64,000 nt of DNA, from NCBI RefSeq assembly GCF_028682175.1, contig NZ_JANHKS010000025.1:1-64000 (forward strand), given 5' to 3'. This DNA comes from Pseudomonas putida. GTDB taxonomy: Bacteria; Pseudomonadota; Gammaproteobacteria; Pseudomonadales; Pseudomonadaceae. Position 1 is the first letter of the stretch. Every line of letters begins with the position of its first letter. This document shows positions 1 to 9,355 of this stretch, one piece after another. Position numbers and translations under genes: made by a program. Under the pieces are notes generated by a model that saw only the letters and a list, made by a program, of their open reading frames with translations, made no database searches and was not told the DNA's origin.

Positions 1-53
1 TCAACAGCGGTAAGGTTCGCCTAAGCTTGTGATCACTGACACGGAGACGTCCC
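1..53 (+). other. Leader of maf; probable 3' end of an upstream gene
   Basis: All three forward frames hit a stop within the first 32 bases, so at most 3 to 9 residues of an upstream gene are present. In Pseudomonas the gene before maf is usually mreD, but the fragment is too short to prove this or to choose the frame. A GGAG Shine-Dalgarno lies before the maf ATG. Confidence 0.35.
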
Positions 54-665
54 ATGCCACAACTTCTGCTCGCCTCCGGCTCCCCGCGTCGCCGGGAATT
101 GCTGACCCAGGTCGGCGTGCCGTTCACCACGCTCGCCGCTGATATCGACGAAACCCCGCTTGACCACGAAACCCCGGCCGCCTACGTCGAGCGTCTTGCC
201 CGTGGCAAGGCCGATGCTGGTCTGTTGCAACTGGCCAATGACCCTGCGTACCCCACCGCCTGCGTGCTCGGCGCCGACACCGCCGTGGTGCTCGATGGCC
301 GCATCCTCGGCAAACCCGTCGATGAGGCGGACGCCCTGGCCATGCTCGCCGCCCTGTCCAACCGCGAACACGAAGTGCTGACCGCCATCGCCGTGGTCGA
401 CGAGCAACACTGCGAGACTCGCGTGATCACCAGCCGCGTGCGTTTCCGCGCGATTTCCACTGAAGATGCCCGCGCCTACTGGGCCAGTGGCGAGCCGTGC
501 GACAAGGCTGGCAGCTACGGGATTCAAGGACTGGGCGCCGTGTTCGTGGAACATCTGAGCGGCAGTTATTCCGCAGTGGTCGGCCTGCCTTTGTGCGAAA
601 CCGCAGAAATCCTGCAGCGTTTCGGCATACCCTGTTGGCAATGCCTGGAAGGTAACAAGCCATGA
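54..665 (+). CDS. maf: Maf/YhdE-type nucleotide pyrophosphatase
   Basis: 203 residues. Maf proteins hydrolyse the alpha-beta phosphate bond of non-canonical or excess nucleoside triphosphates in the cytoplasm; the YhdE branch prefers dTTP, UTP and modified pyrimidines. The N-terminus carries the family signature SGSPRRREL (about residues 8-16), followed by LGADTAVVLDGRILGKP in the middle and the CDKAGSYGIQG loop near residue 153. Length is normal for the family. The chosen ATG has GGAG upstream. The stop overlaps the rng start by 4 bases (ATGA), so the two are translationally coupled, as in the usual mreBCD-maf-rng pseudomonad order. Substrate preference is inferred from branch motifs only. 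Confidence 0.93.
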   Translation: MPQLLLASGSPRRRELLTQVGVPFTTLAADIDETPLDHETPAAYVERLARGKADAGLLQLANDPAYPTACVLGADTAVVLDGRILGKPVDEADALAMLAALSNREHEVLTAIAVVDEQHCETRVITSRVRFRAISTEDARAYWASGEPCDKAGSYGIQGLGAVFVEHLSGSYSAVVGLPLCETAEILQRFGIPCWQCLEGNKP

Positions 666-2119
666 GTGAAGAGATTCTGATCAACATCACGCCGATGGAG
701 TCGCGCGTGGCCGTCGTCGAGAACGGTGTGTTGCAAGAGGTTCACGTCGAGCGGACCCAGCGTCGGGGGATCGTCGGCAACATCTACAAAGGCAAGGTCG
801 TGCGGGTGCTGCCCGGCATGCAGGCGGCGTTCATTGACATCGGCCTGGACCGCGCCGCGTTCATTCACGCCTCGGAAATTTCCATGCGTGAAGGCCCGGC
901 CGTGGAGACCATCAGCTCGCTGGTCCACGAGGGCCAGAGCCTGGTGGTGCAAGTCACCAAGGACCCCATCGGCAGCAAGGGCGCGCGCCTGACCACTCAG
1001 CTGTCCATTCCGTCGCGCTACCTTGTGTACATGCCGCGCACCGCCCACGTCGGCATTTCCCTGAAGATCGAAGACGAAGCCGAGCGCGAGCGCTTGAAGC
1101 AGGTGGTCACTGACTGCGTGGCCAAGGAAGGGATCAAGGAGAAGGGCGGGTTCATCCTGCGCACAGCCGCCGAAGGCGCCGGCGCCGATGAAATCATGAT
1201 GGACATCCGCTACCTGCGCCGCCTGTGGGATCAGATCAGCGAGCAGATCAAGACCATCAGCCCGGCCAGCGTCATCTACGAAGACCTGGGCCTGGCCCTG
1301 CGCACCCTGCGGGATCTGGTCAGCCCCCGCACCGAGAAGATTCGCATCGACTCGCGGGAAACCTTCCAGAAGACCACTCAGTTCGTGGCCGAACTGATGC
1401 CGGAAATCGCCGACCGCCTCGAACACTATCCCGGCGAGCGTCCGATCTTCGACCTCTACGGTGTCGAGGACGAAATCCAGCGCGCCCTGGAGCGCAAGGT
1501 GCCGCTCAAGTCCGGTGGGTATCTGGTGATCGACCCGGCGGAGGCGATGACCACCATCGACGTGAATACCGGCGCGTTCGTCGGCCATCGCAACCTTGAA
1601 GAAACCATCTTCAAGACCAACCTGGAAGCCGCCACCGCGATTGCCCGCCAGCTGCGCCTGCGCAATCTGGGCGGCATCATCATCATCGACTTCATCGACA
1701 TGGAAGACGGCGAGCATCAGCGGCAGGTGCTGCGTACGCTGGAAAAACAGCTGGAGCGTGATCACGCCAAGACCAACATCATTGGTATCACGGAGCTTGG
1801 GCTGGTGCAGATGACGCGCAAGCGCACCCGCGAAAGCCTTGAGCAGGTGCTGTGCGAGCCCTGCAGCAGTTGCCAGGGTCGGGGCAAGCTGAAAACCCCT
1901 GAAACCATTTGCTACGAGATTTTCCGGGAGATTCTGCGCGAAGCTCGTGCCTATCAGGCGCTGGGGTATCGGGTGCTGGCCAACCAGAAAGTGGTGGATC
2001 GCCTGCTCGACGAAGAGTCGGGTAATGTGGCGGAACTCGAGGTATTCATCGGCCGTACCATCCGTTTTCAGGTCGAAACCATGTATTCCCAGGAACAATA
2101 TGACGTCGTGCTGCTCTGA
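662..2119 (+). CDS. rng: Ribonuclease G
   Basis: 485 residues, full length for RNase G and far shorter than RNase E, because the C-terminal degradosome scaffold is absent. It is an endoribonuclease that matures the 5' end of 16S rRNA and degrades some mRNAs. An S1 RNA-binding domain occupies about residues 35-130. The catalytic Mg-binding aspartates fall in TTIDVNTGAFVG and IIIIDFIDMEDGEHQ, and the zinc-link cysteines in CEPCSSCQGRG near residues 397-407. The start overlaps the maf stop. A 168-base gap with no terminator-like hairpin separates it from yhdP, so co-transcription is possible. Confidence 0.96.
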   Translation: MSEEILINITPMESRVAVVENGVLQEVHVERTQRRGIVGNIYKGKVVRVLPGMQAAFIDIGLDRAAFIHASEISMREGPAVETISSLVHEGQSLVVQVTKDPIGSKGARLTTQLSIPSRYLVYMPRTAHVGISLKIEDEAERERLKQVVTDCVAKEGIKEKGGFILRTAAEGAGADEIMMDIRYLRRLWDQISEQIKTISPASVIYEDLGLALRTLRDLVSPRTEKIRIDSRETFQKTTQFVAELMPEIADRLEHYPGERPIFDLYGVEDEIQRALERKVPLKSGGYLVIDPAEAMTTIDVNTGAFVGHRNLEETIFKTNLEAATAIARQLRLRNLGGIIIIDFIDMEDGEHQRQVLRTLEKQLERDHAKTNIIGITELGLVQMTRKRTRESLEQVLCEPCSSCQGRGKLKTPETICYEIFREILREARAYQALGYRVLANQKVVDRLLDEESGNVAELEVFIGRTIRFQVETMYSQEQYDVVLL

Positions 2120-2287
2120 TCTGGCTCAAAACGTTTCTTGAAAGAATACCGAGCCCTCAGGGGCCGCAGGCATGGATGCCCTCCACAGAGATTGCTGCGT
2201 GACAAATGAGCAAAACCCGGACATACCCGCAACCGCACCAGTGAGCCGGATGCCATTTGTAGTCTCTGTGCACGGAGGCCCGGTGGC

Positions 2288-5200
2288 ATGGAGCGTATGA
2301 CGCGATTCTTCGCGGCCCTGACCCGTTGGGGCCTAAGCCTGTGCGCGCTGTTCGTGGTGCTGGTCGCGCTGTACGTCAGCGTGGGGCGGCAGTTGGTGCC
2401 GATGGTGGCCGAGTACCGCGCCGACGTTGAAGTCAAGGCGCAGGCCGCCGTGGGCATGCCGGTCAATATCGGGCGCCTGGAAGGCAGCTGGAGCGGCTTT
2501 GCCCCTGTATTCGTGGCACGCGACGTGATGGTCGGGCAGGGCGCAGGTACCGTCCGCCTGGACCAGGTTCGGGCAGTGCCGGACCTGTGGGCCAGCCTCA
2601 AGGCGCGTCAGGTGCGCCTCGCCCGTCTGGAAGTGGACGGCCTGCAGTTGTCGCTCAAAGAGGACAAGGACGGCCACTGGGCACTGCAAGGGCTGCCCGT
2701 GCAGGACGACAAGCCGTTCGACCCCGAGCAGGCCCTGACCCAGATGCGCATGGTGTCGCAGCTGTCGCTGTTCGACAGCCAGATCACCCTGCAACCCTAC
2801 GAGCAATCCCCGCTGACCCTGACCTACGTCAGCATGACCCTGCGCACCGGCAGCTATCACCAGCGCCTTGACGCACGAGTGACGCTGCCGGATGGCCAGC
2901 CGCTGTCGCTCAACGTGCGCTCGAAGATCCGCGCCAGCGCCTGGCGTGACGCCGAGGCCGAGGCGTACCTGAGCGTGCCCCAGAGCGACTGGTCCAAATG
3001 GCTGCCCAAGAGCCTGGTCGGCGACTTGCACATCAAGACCCTCAAGGCCGGTGGCGAATTCTGGCTGACCTGGGGCAAGGGCAACCTGCAAACCGCTGTC
3101 GCCCGGGTCAACGCCCCGCAGTTCAAGGGAGCTTACGCGGATCGCAAGTCGTCGAAGCTGGACAACCTGGCGCTCAATGCCTGGTTCCAGCGCAGCGACA
3201 CGGGTTTCAGCGTGGCCCTGGATTCGCTGGCAATGGACATCGCCAGCAAGCGCTGGGAAAGCCGGGTGCAACTGACACAGACTGCGGCAACGTCTGACAG
3301 CGAAGAGCTGTGGCACGTACAGGCCGACCGGCTGGATCTGACACCGGTCACGCCGCTGCTCGATTCCCTGGCCCCTCTGCCGGACAAGCTCATGGTGGTG
3401 CTCGATCACCTGAACGTCACCGGCGGCCTGCGCAACGTGCTGCTCGACTACCGTCCCAAGGCCGAAGGTGCCAGGCGCCTGGGCTTTGCGGCGAATCTGG
3501 ACAAGGTCGGCTTCGACGCCTACCACGGCGCGCCCGCGGCAGGAAACGTCAGCGGCGCCATCAGCGGTGACCTGGGCGGCGGCGAGCTGCGCCTGAACAC
3601 CGACGATTTCATGCTGCACCTGGACCCGATCTTCAAGAACGCCTGGAATTACCGCCACGCCGATGCACGCCTGACCTGGGCGCTGGACGATCAGGGTTTC
3701 ACGCTGATTGCGCCGTACATCAAGGTGCTGGGGGATGAGGGCAAGATCGCCGCCGATTTCCTGATTCGCCTGCATTTCGACCACGATCAGGAAGACTACA
3801 TGGACCTGCGCGTCGGGCTGGTGGATGCCGACGGTCGCTACACCGGCAAATACCTGCCCGCCGTGCTGAGCCCGGCGCTGGATCACTGGTTGCGCACGGC
3901 CATTGTGAAGGGCGACGTCGAGCAGAGCTTTTTCCAGTACCAGGGCTCGATCAACCACGATGCGCCGGATGTGGCGCGGGTCATCAGCCTGTTCTTCAAG
4001 GTGCATAACGCCACCCTGGACTTCCAGCCTGGCTGGCCACAACTGACCGGCGTGGACGGCAACGTGTTCGTCGAGAACAGCGGCGTGCGGATCCGCGCCA
4101 ACAAGGGCCAGTTGCTCGACACCCAGGTGCGCAACGTGGCCGTGGACGTGCCCCACGTGCCGTCCGGCCAGCCCAGCCACCTGCTGGTGGACGGCGATTT
4201 CAACGGCAGCCTGCAGGACGGCATGAAGATCCTCCAGGAAGCGCCCATCGGCACCGGCCAGACCTTTGCCGGCTGGCAGGCCGAAGGGCCGCTGCAAGGC
4301 CACATCAATCTGGACGTGCCGCTGGTCAAGGGCCAGGAGCCCAAGGTTGCGGTGGACTTCAACACCGACAGCGCGCACCTCAAGCTGCCTGAGCCGGAGC
4401 TGGACCTGACCCAGCTCAAGGGCAACTTCCGCTTCGACTACAACAAGGGCCTGAGCGGCAAGAACATCAAGGCCATGGCCTTCGACAAGCCGCTGAACGC
4501 GGAAATTTTCGCCGAAGGCAAACCCGGTGCGCTGGTTACCCGGATCGCTGCCAGCAGCCAGATCGCTACCAAGCGCCTGACCGACTGGCTGGGCGTCACC
4601 CAGCCATTGCCGGTGTCCGGTGACCTGCCGTATCAGTTGCAGTTGACGCTCAACGGCGCCGACAGCCAGTTGCAGATCAACTCCAGCCTCAAGGGCGTGA
4701 CGGTCGATCTGCCTGCGCCGTTTGGCAAGGCGGCCGACGACACCCTCGACACCGACTTCCGCATGAACCTGCAAGGCGCCGAGCGGCGTATCGGCGTGGG
4801 CTACGGCAATCTGGCGAATTTTGCCTTCGCGGCACCCGCCGGCAAGTTCGCCGACGGGCGTGGCGAGTTGTTTCTGGGTGAAGGCGGGGCGGTAGTGCCG
4901 GATGCCAAGGGCCTGCGTGTGCGCGGTTCGCTGTCCGAGCTCGATATCGCGCCCTGGCAGGCGATGGCGCAACGCTACGCCGGCAATGACCCAGGCGGCA
5001 GCGCCAAGCAGTTGCTCAGCAGCGTCGATCTGCAGATCGGCAAGCTGACCGCCATGGGCACGACCCTGGATCAGGCTGGCGTTCAGCTCAAGCGCAACGA
5101 AGCCAGCTGGAGCCTGGCCCTGGACAGCGCCAAAATCAAGGGCTCGGCGACCTTGCCGGACAGCAAGGCCACGCCGGTCGATATCAATCTGCTTTACGTG

Positions 5201-6103
5201 CGCCTGCCAGCGCCGGACCCGAACGCCGCCGTGGTGGAAAACGCCCCGGATCCGCTGGCAGACGTCGATCCGCACAACATTCCGGCGATGAACATCAAGA
5301 TCACCCAGCTGTTCCAGGGCGATCAACTGATGGGCGCCTGGTCGCTCAAGGCGCGCCCGACGGCCAATGGCATCCAGTTGTCGGACATGGACCTGGGCCT
5401 CAAGGGCATCTCCCTGGTCGGCAATGGCGGCTGGGAAGGCACGCCGGGCTCGACCAGCAGTTGGTTCAAGGGCCAGGTGGCGGGCAAGAACCTGGCCGAC
5501 GTGCTGAAAGCCTGGGGCTTTGCACCGACCGTCACCAGCCAGTCGTTCGAGATGAACGCCGATGGCCGCTGGCCCGGTTCGCCTGCCTGGGTGGGCTTGA
5601 AGCGCTATTCCGGCAGCCTGGATGCGACCTTGAAAAACGGTCAGTTCGTGGAAGTCGAGGGCGGCGCCCAGGCGTTGCGGGTGTTTGGCCTGCTCAACTT
5701 CAACTCCATCGGGCGGCGCCTGCGCCTGGACTTCTCGGACCTGCTGAGCAAGGGTTTGAGCTATGACCGGGTCAAAGGGCTGCTGGTGGCCAGCGATGGC
5801 GTCTACGTGACCCGCGACCCGATCACCATGATCGGGCCGTCGAGCAATCTGGAGCTCAACGGCACGCTGGACATGGTCCGCGACCGGGTCGATGCGAAGC
5901 TGCTGGTGACGTTGCCGGTGACCAACAACCTGCCGATTGCCGCGCTGATCGTCGGCGCGCCAGCCATTGGCGGGGCACTGTTTCTGGTCGACAAGCTGCT
6001 GGGTGATCGCGTCGCGCGCTTCGCCAGCGTGCAATACAAGGTCGAAGGCCCGTGGAAAGAGCCTAAAATCACCTTCGACAAGCCGTTCGAGAAACCACAG
6101 TAA
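2288..6103 (+). CDS. yhdP: YhdP family AsmA-like protein
   Basis: 1271 residues. YhdP-type AsmA-like proteins span the periplasm as a lipid-conducting groove; in Escherichia coli YhdP, with TamB and YdbH, moves phospholipids to the outer membrane. One N-terminal membrane anchor is seen at about residues 12-34, followed by a very long beta-rich periplasmic part without recognisable catalytic motifs, and a C-terminal stretch with the VGAPAIGGALFLVDKLLGD segment typical of the family. GGAGG lies 9 bases before the chosen ATG; a second in-frame ATG three codons in is possible. It sits in the conserved rng-yhdP-nit-tldD order. A REP palindrome follows the stop. The family is clear; the function is taken from relatives. 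Confidence 0.92.
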   Translation: MERMTRFFAALTRWGLSLCALFVVLVALYVSVGRQLVPMVAEYRADVEVKAQAAVGMPVNIGRLEGSWSGFAPVFVARDVMVGQGAGTVRLDQVRAVPDLWASLKARQVRLARLEVDGLQLSLKEDKDGHWALQGLPVQDDKPFDPEQALTQMRMVSQLSLFDSQITLQPYEQSPLTLTYVSMTLRTGSYHQRLDARVTLPDGQPLSLNVRSKIRASAWRDAEAEAYLSVPQSDWSKWLPKSLVGDLHIKTLKAGGEFWLTWGKGNLQTAVARVNAPQFKGAYADRKSSKLDNLALNAWFQRSDTGFSVALDSLAMDIASKRWESRVQLTQTAATSDSEELWHVQADRLDLTPVTPLLDSLAPLPDKLMVVLDHLNVTGGLRNVLLDYRPKAEGARRLGFAANLDKVGFDAYHGAPAAGNVSGAISGDLGGGELRLNTDDFMLHLDPIFKNAWNYRHADARLTWALDDQGFTLIAPYIKVLGDEGKIAADFLIRLHFDHDQEDYMDLRVGLVDADGRYTGKYLPAVLSPALDHWLRTAIVKGDVEQSFFQYQGSINHDAPDVARVISLFFKVHNATLDFQPGWPQLTGVDGNVFVENSGVRIRANKGQLLDTQVRNVAVDVPHVPSGQPSHLLVDGDFNGSLQDGMKILQEAPIGTGQTFAGWQAEGPLQGHINLDVPLVKGQEPKVAVDFNTDSAHLKLPEPELDLTQLKGNFRFDYNKGLSGKNIKAMAFDKPLNAEIFAEGKPGALVTRIAASSQIATKRLTDWLGVTQPLPVSGDLPYQLQLTLNGADSQLQINSSLKGVTVDLPAPFGKAADDTLDTDFRMNLQGAERRIGVGYGNLANFAFAAPAGKFADGRGELFLGEGGAVVPDAKGLRVRGSLSELDIAPWQAMAQRYAGNDPGGSAKQLLSSVDLQIGKLTAMGTTLDQAGVQLKRNEASWSLALDSAKIKGSATLPDSKATPVDINLLYVRLPAPDPNAAVVENAPDPLADVDPHNIPAMNIKITQLFQGDQLMGAWSLKARPTANGIQLSDMDLGLKGISLVGNGGWEGTPGSTSSWFKGQVAGKNLADVLKAWGFAPTVTSQSFEMNADGRWPGSPAWVGLKRYSGSLDATLKNGQFVEVEGGAQALRVFGLLNFNSIGRRLRLDFSDLLSKGLSYDRVKGLLVASDGVYVTRDPITMIGPSSNLELNGTLDMVRDRVDAKLLVTLPVTNNLPIAALIVGAPAIGGALFLVDKLLGDRVARFASVQYKVEGPWKEPKITFDKPFEKPQ

Positions 6104-6125
6104 GGCCAGACCAGGCCAGGCGCCT

Positions 6126-6212
6126 GTAGGAGCGCGCTTGCCCGCGATTACAGTGGGTCAGCTACACATGTGTTGGCTGAAACGACGCCATCGCGGGCAA
6201 GCGCGCTCCTAC
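6126..6212. repeat. REP pair (BIME), GTAGGAG type
   Basis: Two inverted REP cores, GTAGGAGCGCGCTTGCCCGC and its complement, enclose about 45 bases between yhdP and the nitrilase gene. This is the first of the GTAGGAG-type REPs that recur through the window. It could form a long hairpin after yhdP. Confidence 0.9.
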
Positions 6213-6315
6213 GGGACCGAGGCGACACCGGATTCCTCCGGCACCCCGGTTCCCGGTGCGCGCTCTTGGGGCTGTCTTGGAGTACAGTGCAGTTCTATCG
6301 ATCAAGGAGCGTTCA

Positions 6316-7167
6316 ATGTCCTTCGCTGTGATTCAGATGGTCAGCCAGAGCGATGTCCAGGCCAATCTGGCCCGCGCCCGGGCGCTGCTGGAACAGGCTG
6401 CCGCATCGGGTGCCAGGCTTGCCGTGCTCCCCGAGAACTTCACGGCCATGGGCCGGCGTGACGTCGCTGCCATCGGTCGCGCCGAAGCCCTGGGCGAAGG
6501 ACCTATCCTGCCATGGTTGAAACTCGCCGCCCGTGACCTCAAGTTATGGATAGTCGCCGGGACATTGCCGCTGCCGCCCCAGGGCCAGCCAGACGGCAAG
6601 GTCACGGCGTGCTCGTTGCTGATCGACGATCAGGGCCAGCAGGTGGCGCGCTACGACAAGCTGCATCTGTTCGATGTGGACGTGGCCGACGCCCGTGGCC
6701 GCTATCGCGAATCCGACGACTACGCCCACGGCAACAACGTGGTGGTGGCCGATACACCCGTGGGCAAGCTGGGTCTGACCGTGTGTTACGACCTGCGCTT
6801 TCCCGAGTTGTACACAGCCCTGCGAGAAGCCGGGGCCGAATTGATTACCGCGCCGTCGGCCTTTACCGCCGTGACAGGCGCGGCGCACTGGGAAATCCTG
6901 CTGCGCGCGCGTGCCATCGAAACCCAGTGCTATGTGCTGGCGGCCGCGCAGGGCGGGGTTCATCCGGGGCCAAGGGAAACATTTGGGCACGCAGCGATCA
7001 TAGATCCATGGGGCCGCGTGCTGGCCGAGCAGGCACAGGGTGAAGCCGTGCTGTTGGGCCAACGAGACAGTGAAGAGCAAGCGTCCATACGGGCGCGGAT
7101 GCCGGTTACCAACCACCGGCGATTTTTTTCGCAGGACGCCTTGCGGCCTGCCAATACCCCGGAGTGA
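6316..7167 (+). CDS. Carbon-nitrogen hydrolase, Nit1/deaminated glutathione amidase type
   Basis: 283 residues of the nitrilase superfamily. The catalytic triad is visible as E40 (LPENF), K115 (YDKLHLFDV) and C157 (VCYDLRFPELY). The LHLFDVDV and ETFGHAAIIDPWG stretches match the Nit1 branch, whose characterised members remove the amide from deaminated glutathione, a side product of transaminases. The ATG at this position follows AAGGAG and begins the conserved MSFAVIQM; an earlier in-frame start would add 20 residues unlike the family. The stop overlaps a GTG six bases before the tldD ATG, so the gene is likely coupled to tldD. The repair role is inferred from the branch. Confidence 0.9.
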   Translation: MSFAVIQMVSQSDVQANLARARALLEQAAASGARLAVLPENFTAMGRRDVAAIGRAEALGEGPILPWLKLAARDLKLWIVAGTLPLPPQGQPDGKVTACSLLIDDQGQQVARYDKLHLFDVDVADARGRYRESDDYAHGNNVVVADTPVGKLGLTVCYDLRFPELYTALREAGAELITAPSAFTAVTGAAHWEILLRARAIETQCYVLAAAQGGVHPGPRETFGHAAIIDPWGRVLAEQAQGEAVLLGQRDSEEQASIRARMPVTNHRRFFSQDALRPANTPE

Positions 7168-7169
7168 AT

Positions 7170-8609
7170 ATGAGCGACTTGTCCTCTGTCAGCGAACACC
7201 TTCTGGCGCCAGGCGGCCTGAGCATCGACAGCCTGCAATCGGTGCTGGGGGAGCTTGCCGGTCCCGGGATCGACGCTGCCGACCTGTATTTCCAGGGCCA
7301 GATTTCCGAGTCCTGGGCGCTGGAAGACGGCATCGTCAAGGAAGGCAGTTTCAATCTTGATCAGGGCGTCGGCGTGCGTGCGCAATCGGGTGAGAAAACC
7401 GGTTTTGCCTACAGCAACGCAATCACCCCTGAGGCCCTGAGCCAGGCCGCCCGTGCGGCCCGCTCGATCTCCCGCGCCGGGCAGAACGGCCGCGTGCAGG
7501 CCTTCACCACCCAGGACGTGGCTCAGCTCTACGCGCCGGACAACCCGCTGGAAGTCATGACCCGCGCCGAAAAGGTCGAGCTGCTCAAGCGCGTCGATGC
7601 CGCCACCCGCGCCCTGGACCCGCGCATCCAGCAGGTTTCGGTGAGCATGGCCGGGGTCTGGGAGCGCATCCTGGTCGCCTCCACCGATGGCGGCCTGGCC
7701 GCTGACGTGCGCCCGCTGGTGCGCTTCAACGTCAGCGTGATCGTCGAGCAGAACGGCCGTCGTGAGCGCGGCGGCCACGGCGGCGGCGGGCGTACCGATT
7801 ACCGTTATTTCCTCCAGGAAGACCGCGCCATGGGCTATGCCCGCGAAGCGCTGCGTCAGGCGCTGGTCAATCTGGAAGCGATTCCGGCCCCGGCTGGCAC
7901 GCTGCCAGTGGTGCTGGGTTCCGGCTGGTCCGGTGTGCTGCTGCACGAAGCCGTGGGCCACGGCCTGGAAGGCGACTTCAACCGCAAGGGCAGCTCGGCC
8001 TACAGCGGGCGCATGGGCGAAATGGTTGCTTCCAAGCTCTGCACCATCGTCGATGACGGCAGCCTGGCCGGGCGTCGCGGCTCGCTGAGCGTGGACGACG
8101 AAGGTACGCCGACCGAATGCACCACCCTGATCGAGAACGGCGTGCTCAAGGGCTACATGCAGGACAAGCTCAACGCCCGCCTGATGGGCGTGGCCCGTAC
8201 TGGTAACGGCCGTCGCGAGTCCTATGCGCACTTGCCGATGCCGCGCATGACCAACACCTACATGCTGGGCGGCCAGAGCGATCCGGCGGAAATCATCGCG
8301 TCGGTGAAGAAGGGCATCTACTGCGCCAACCTCGGCGGTGGTCAGGTCGATATCACCAGCGGCAAATTCGTGTTCTCCACCAGCGAAGCCTACCTGATCG
8401 AAGACGGCAAGATCACCGCGCCGGTCAAGGGCGCGACGCTGATCGGCAACGGTCCGGAGTGCATGAGCCGGGTGTCGATGGTCGGTAACGACCTGTCGCT
8501 GGACAGCGGCGTGGGAACGTGCGGCAAGGACGGGCAGTCAGTGCCGGTAGGTGTGGGTCAGCCGACGCTGAAGATCGATGCGATCACAGTGGGTGGTACG
8601 GGCGGGTAA
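7170..8609 (+). CDS. tldD: Metalloprotease TldD
   Basis: 479 residues, normal for TldD. TldD with PmbA/TldE forms a heterodimeric cytoplasmic zinc protease that degrades unfolded peptides, trims microcin B17-type peptides and influences the CcdA antitoxin. The HExxxH metal motif is present at residues 259-264 (HEAVGH), followed by GLEGDFNRKGSSAYSGRMG; the C-terminal part has the conserved GQVDITSGKFVFS segment. Start: ATG two bases after the nitrilase stop, with GGAG just before. The partner pmbA lies 750 bases downstream beyond convergent yjgA. A REP pair follows the stop. Confidence 0.95.
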   Translation: MSDLSSVSEHLLAPGGLSIDSLQSVLGELAGPGIDAADLYFQGQISESWALEDGIVKEGSFNLDQGVGVRAQSGEKTGFAYSNAITPEALSQAARAARSISRAGQNGRVQAFTTQDVAQLYAPDNPLEVMTRAEKVELLKRVDAATRALDPRIQQVSVSMAGVWERILVASTDGGLAADVRPLVRFNVSVIVEQNGRRERGGHGGGGRTDYRYFLQEDRAMGYAREALRQALVNLEAIPAPAGTLPVVLGSGWSGVLLHEAVGHGLEGDFNRKGSSAYSGRMGEMVASKLCTIVDDGSLAGRRGSLSVDDEGTPTECTTLIENGVLKGYMQDKLNARLMGVARTGNGRRESYAHLPMPRMTNTYMLGGQSDPAEIIASVKKGIYCANLGGGQVDITSGKFVFSTSEAYLIEDGKITAPVKGATLIGNGPECMSRVSMVGNDLSLDSGVGTCGKDGQSVPVGVGQPTLKIDAITVGGTGG

Positions 8610-8628
8610 GGAGCTATATCAGGCACCT

Positions 8629-8716
8629 GTGGGAGCGAGCTTGCTCGCGAAGGCGGTGTGTCATTTTCAGACTTGGTATCTGACACGCCGCCTTCGCGGG
8701 CCAGCCCGCTCCCACA
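8629..8716. repeat. REP pair between tldD and darP
   Basis: Inverted copies beginning GTGGGAGCGAGCTTGCTCGC and ending GCCCGCTCCCAC, an imperfect pair. It lies between convergent tldD and yjgA, the usual place for bidirectional 3'-end protection. Confidence 0.85.
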
Positions 8717-8740
8717 GGGGAGGAAGGCTGCGAAGCGGGT

Positions 8741-9262
8741 TTAACGCAACCCGCGCTTGGTTTCGTCCAGGTCGCGGATGTATTTGAAGATTTTACGGGA
8801 CGCGGTAGGTGCCTTGTTCTGCTTGGCTTCGTGCTGGGCCTGACGGATCAGCGAACGCAGTTGCTGGCGGTCGGCATCGGGGTATTCGACCACGAACTGC
8901 TCAAGCGTCTCGTCGGTGCCGCCGGTCAGGCGATCACGCCAGCGTTCCAGGTTGTGGAAACGCTCGTTGTATTGACGCGTGGAGGCATCGAGCTGATCGA
9001 GCAGGACCAGGATTTCATCCAGGTTCTGGTCGCGCATCAGCCGGCCAATGAAGGAAATGTGGCGTTTGCGCGCGATATGCGCGGTGTGCTTGGGAGCATC
9101 GGCCAGTGCGCGACGCAATTCGTCGGTCAGAGGCAGCTTGGCCAGCACATCGGGTTTGAATGTCGTCAAGCGTTCACCCAGATCCACCAGAGCGGCGAGC
9201 TCTCGTTTGACCTGGGATTTGCTTTTCTCTCCGTCGAAGGAGTCGTCGTAAGAATCAACCAT
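8741..9262 (-). CDS. darP: DarP/YjgA, large ribosomal subunit assembly factor
   Basis: 173 residues, formerly DUF615. In E. coli DarP (YjgA) binds late 50S precursors and helps order the peptidyl transferase centre. The N-terminus VDSYDDSFDGEKSKSQVKRE and the DIRDLDETKRGLR C-terminus type are typical; the protein is highly charged and helical with no membrane segment. The start MVDSYDD was chosen because homologues begin there; an in-frame ATG five codons upstream is less likely. It is transcribed towards tldD and lies between the two protease subunit genes, a common pseudomonad order. Confidence 0.9.
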   Translation of the reverse strand: MVDSYDDSFDGEKSKSQVKRELAALVDLGERLTTFKPDVLAKLPLTDELRRALADAPKHTAHIARKRHISFIGRLMRDQNLDEILVLLDQLDASTRQYNERFHNLERWRDRLTGGTDETLEQFVVEYPDADRQQLRSLIRQAQHEAKQNKAPTASRKIFKYIRDLDETKRGLR

Positions 9263-9355
9263 GGGGGCCGTCCGCAAATAAACGCCGCCATGATAACCAG
9301 TCAGGGACCAATTGTCCGGCCCGGCTGCCGAAATCGGAATTTGATGGAGTAAGTC

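Noticed and set aside
566..2098. 510-residue antisense frame opposite rng
   Set aside because: Shadow of the RNase G gene; no recognisable domain or ribosome site.
2333..6034. 1233-residue open antisense frame opposite yhdP
   Set aside because: High GC with G/C in third positions leaves the complementary frame open. The translation is low-complexity, rich in His, Gln, Arg and Val, with no domain; the forward strand encodes a full YhdP.
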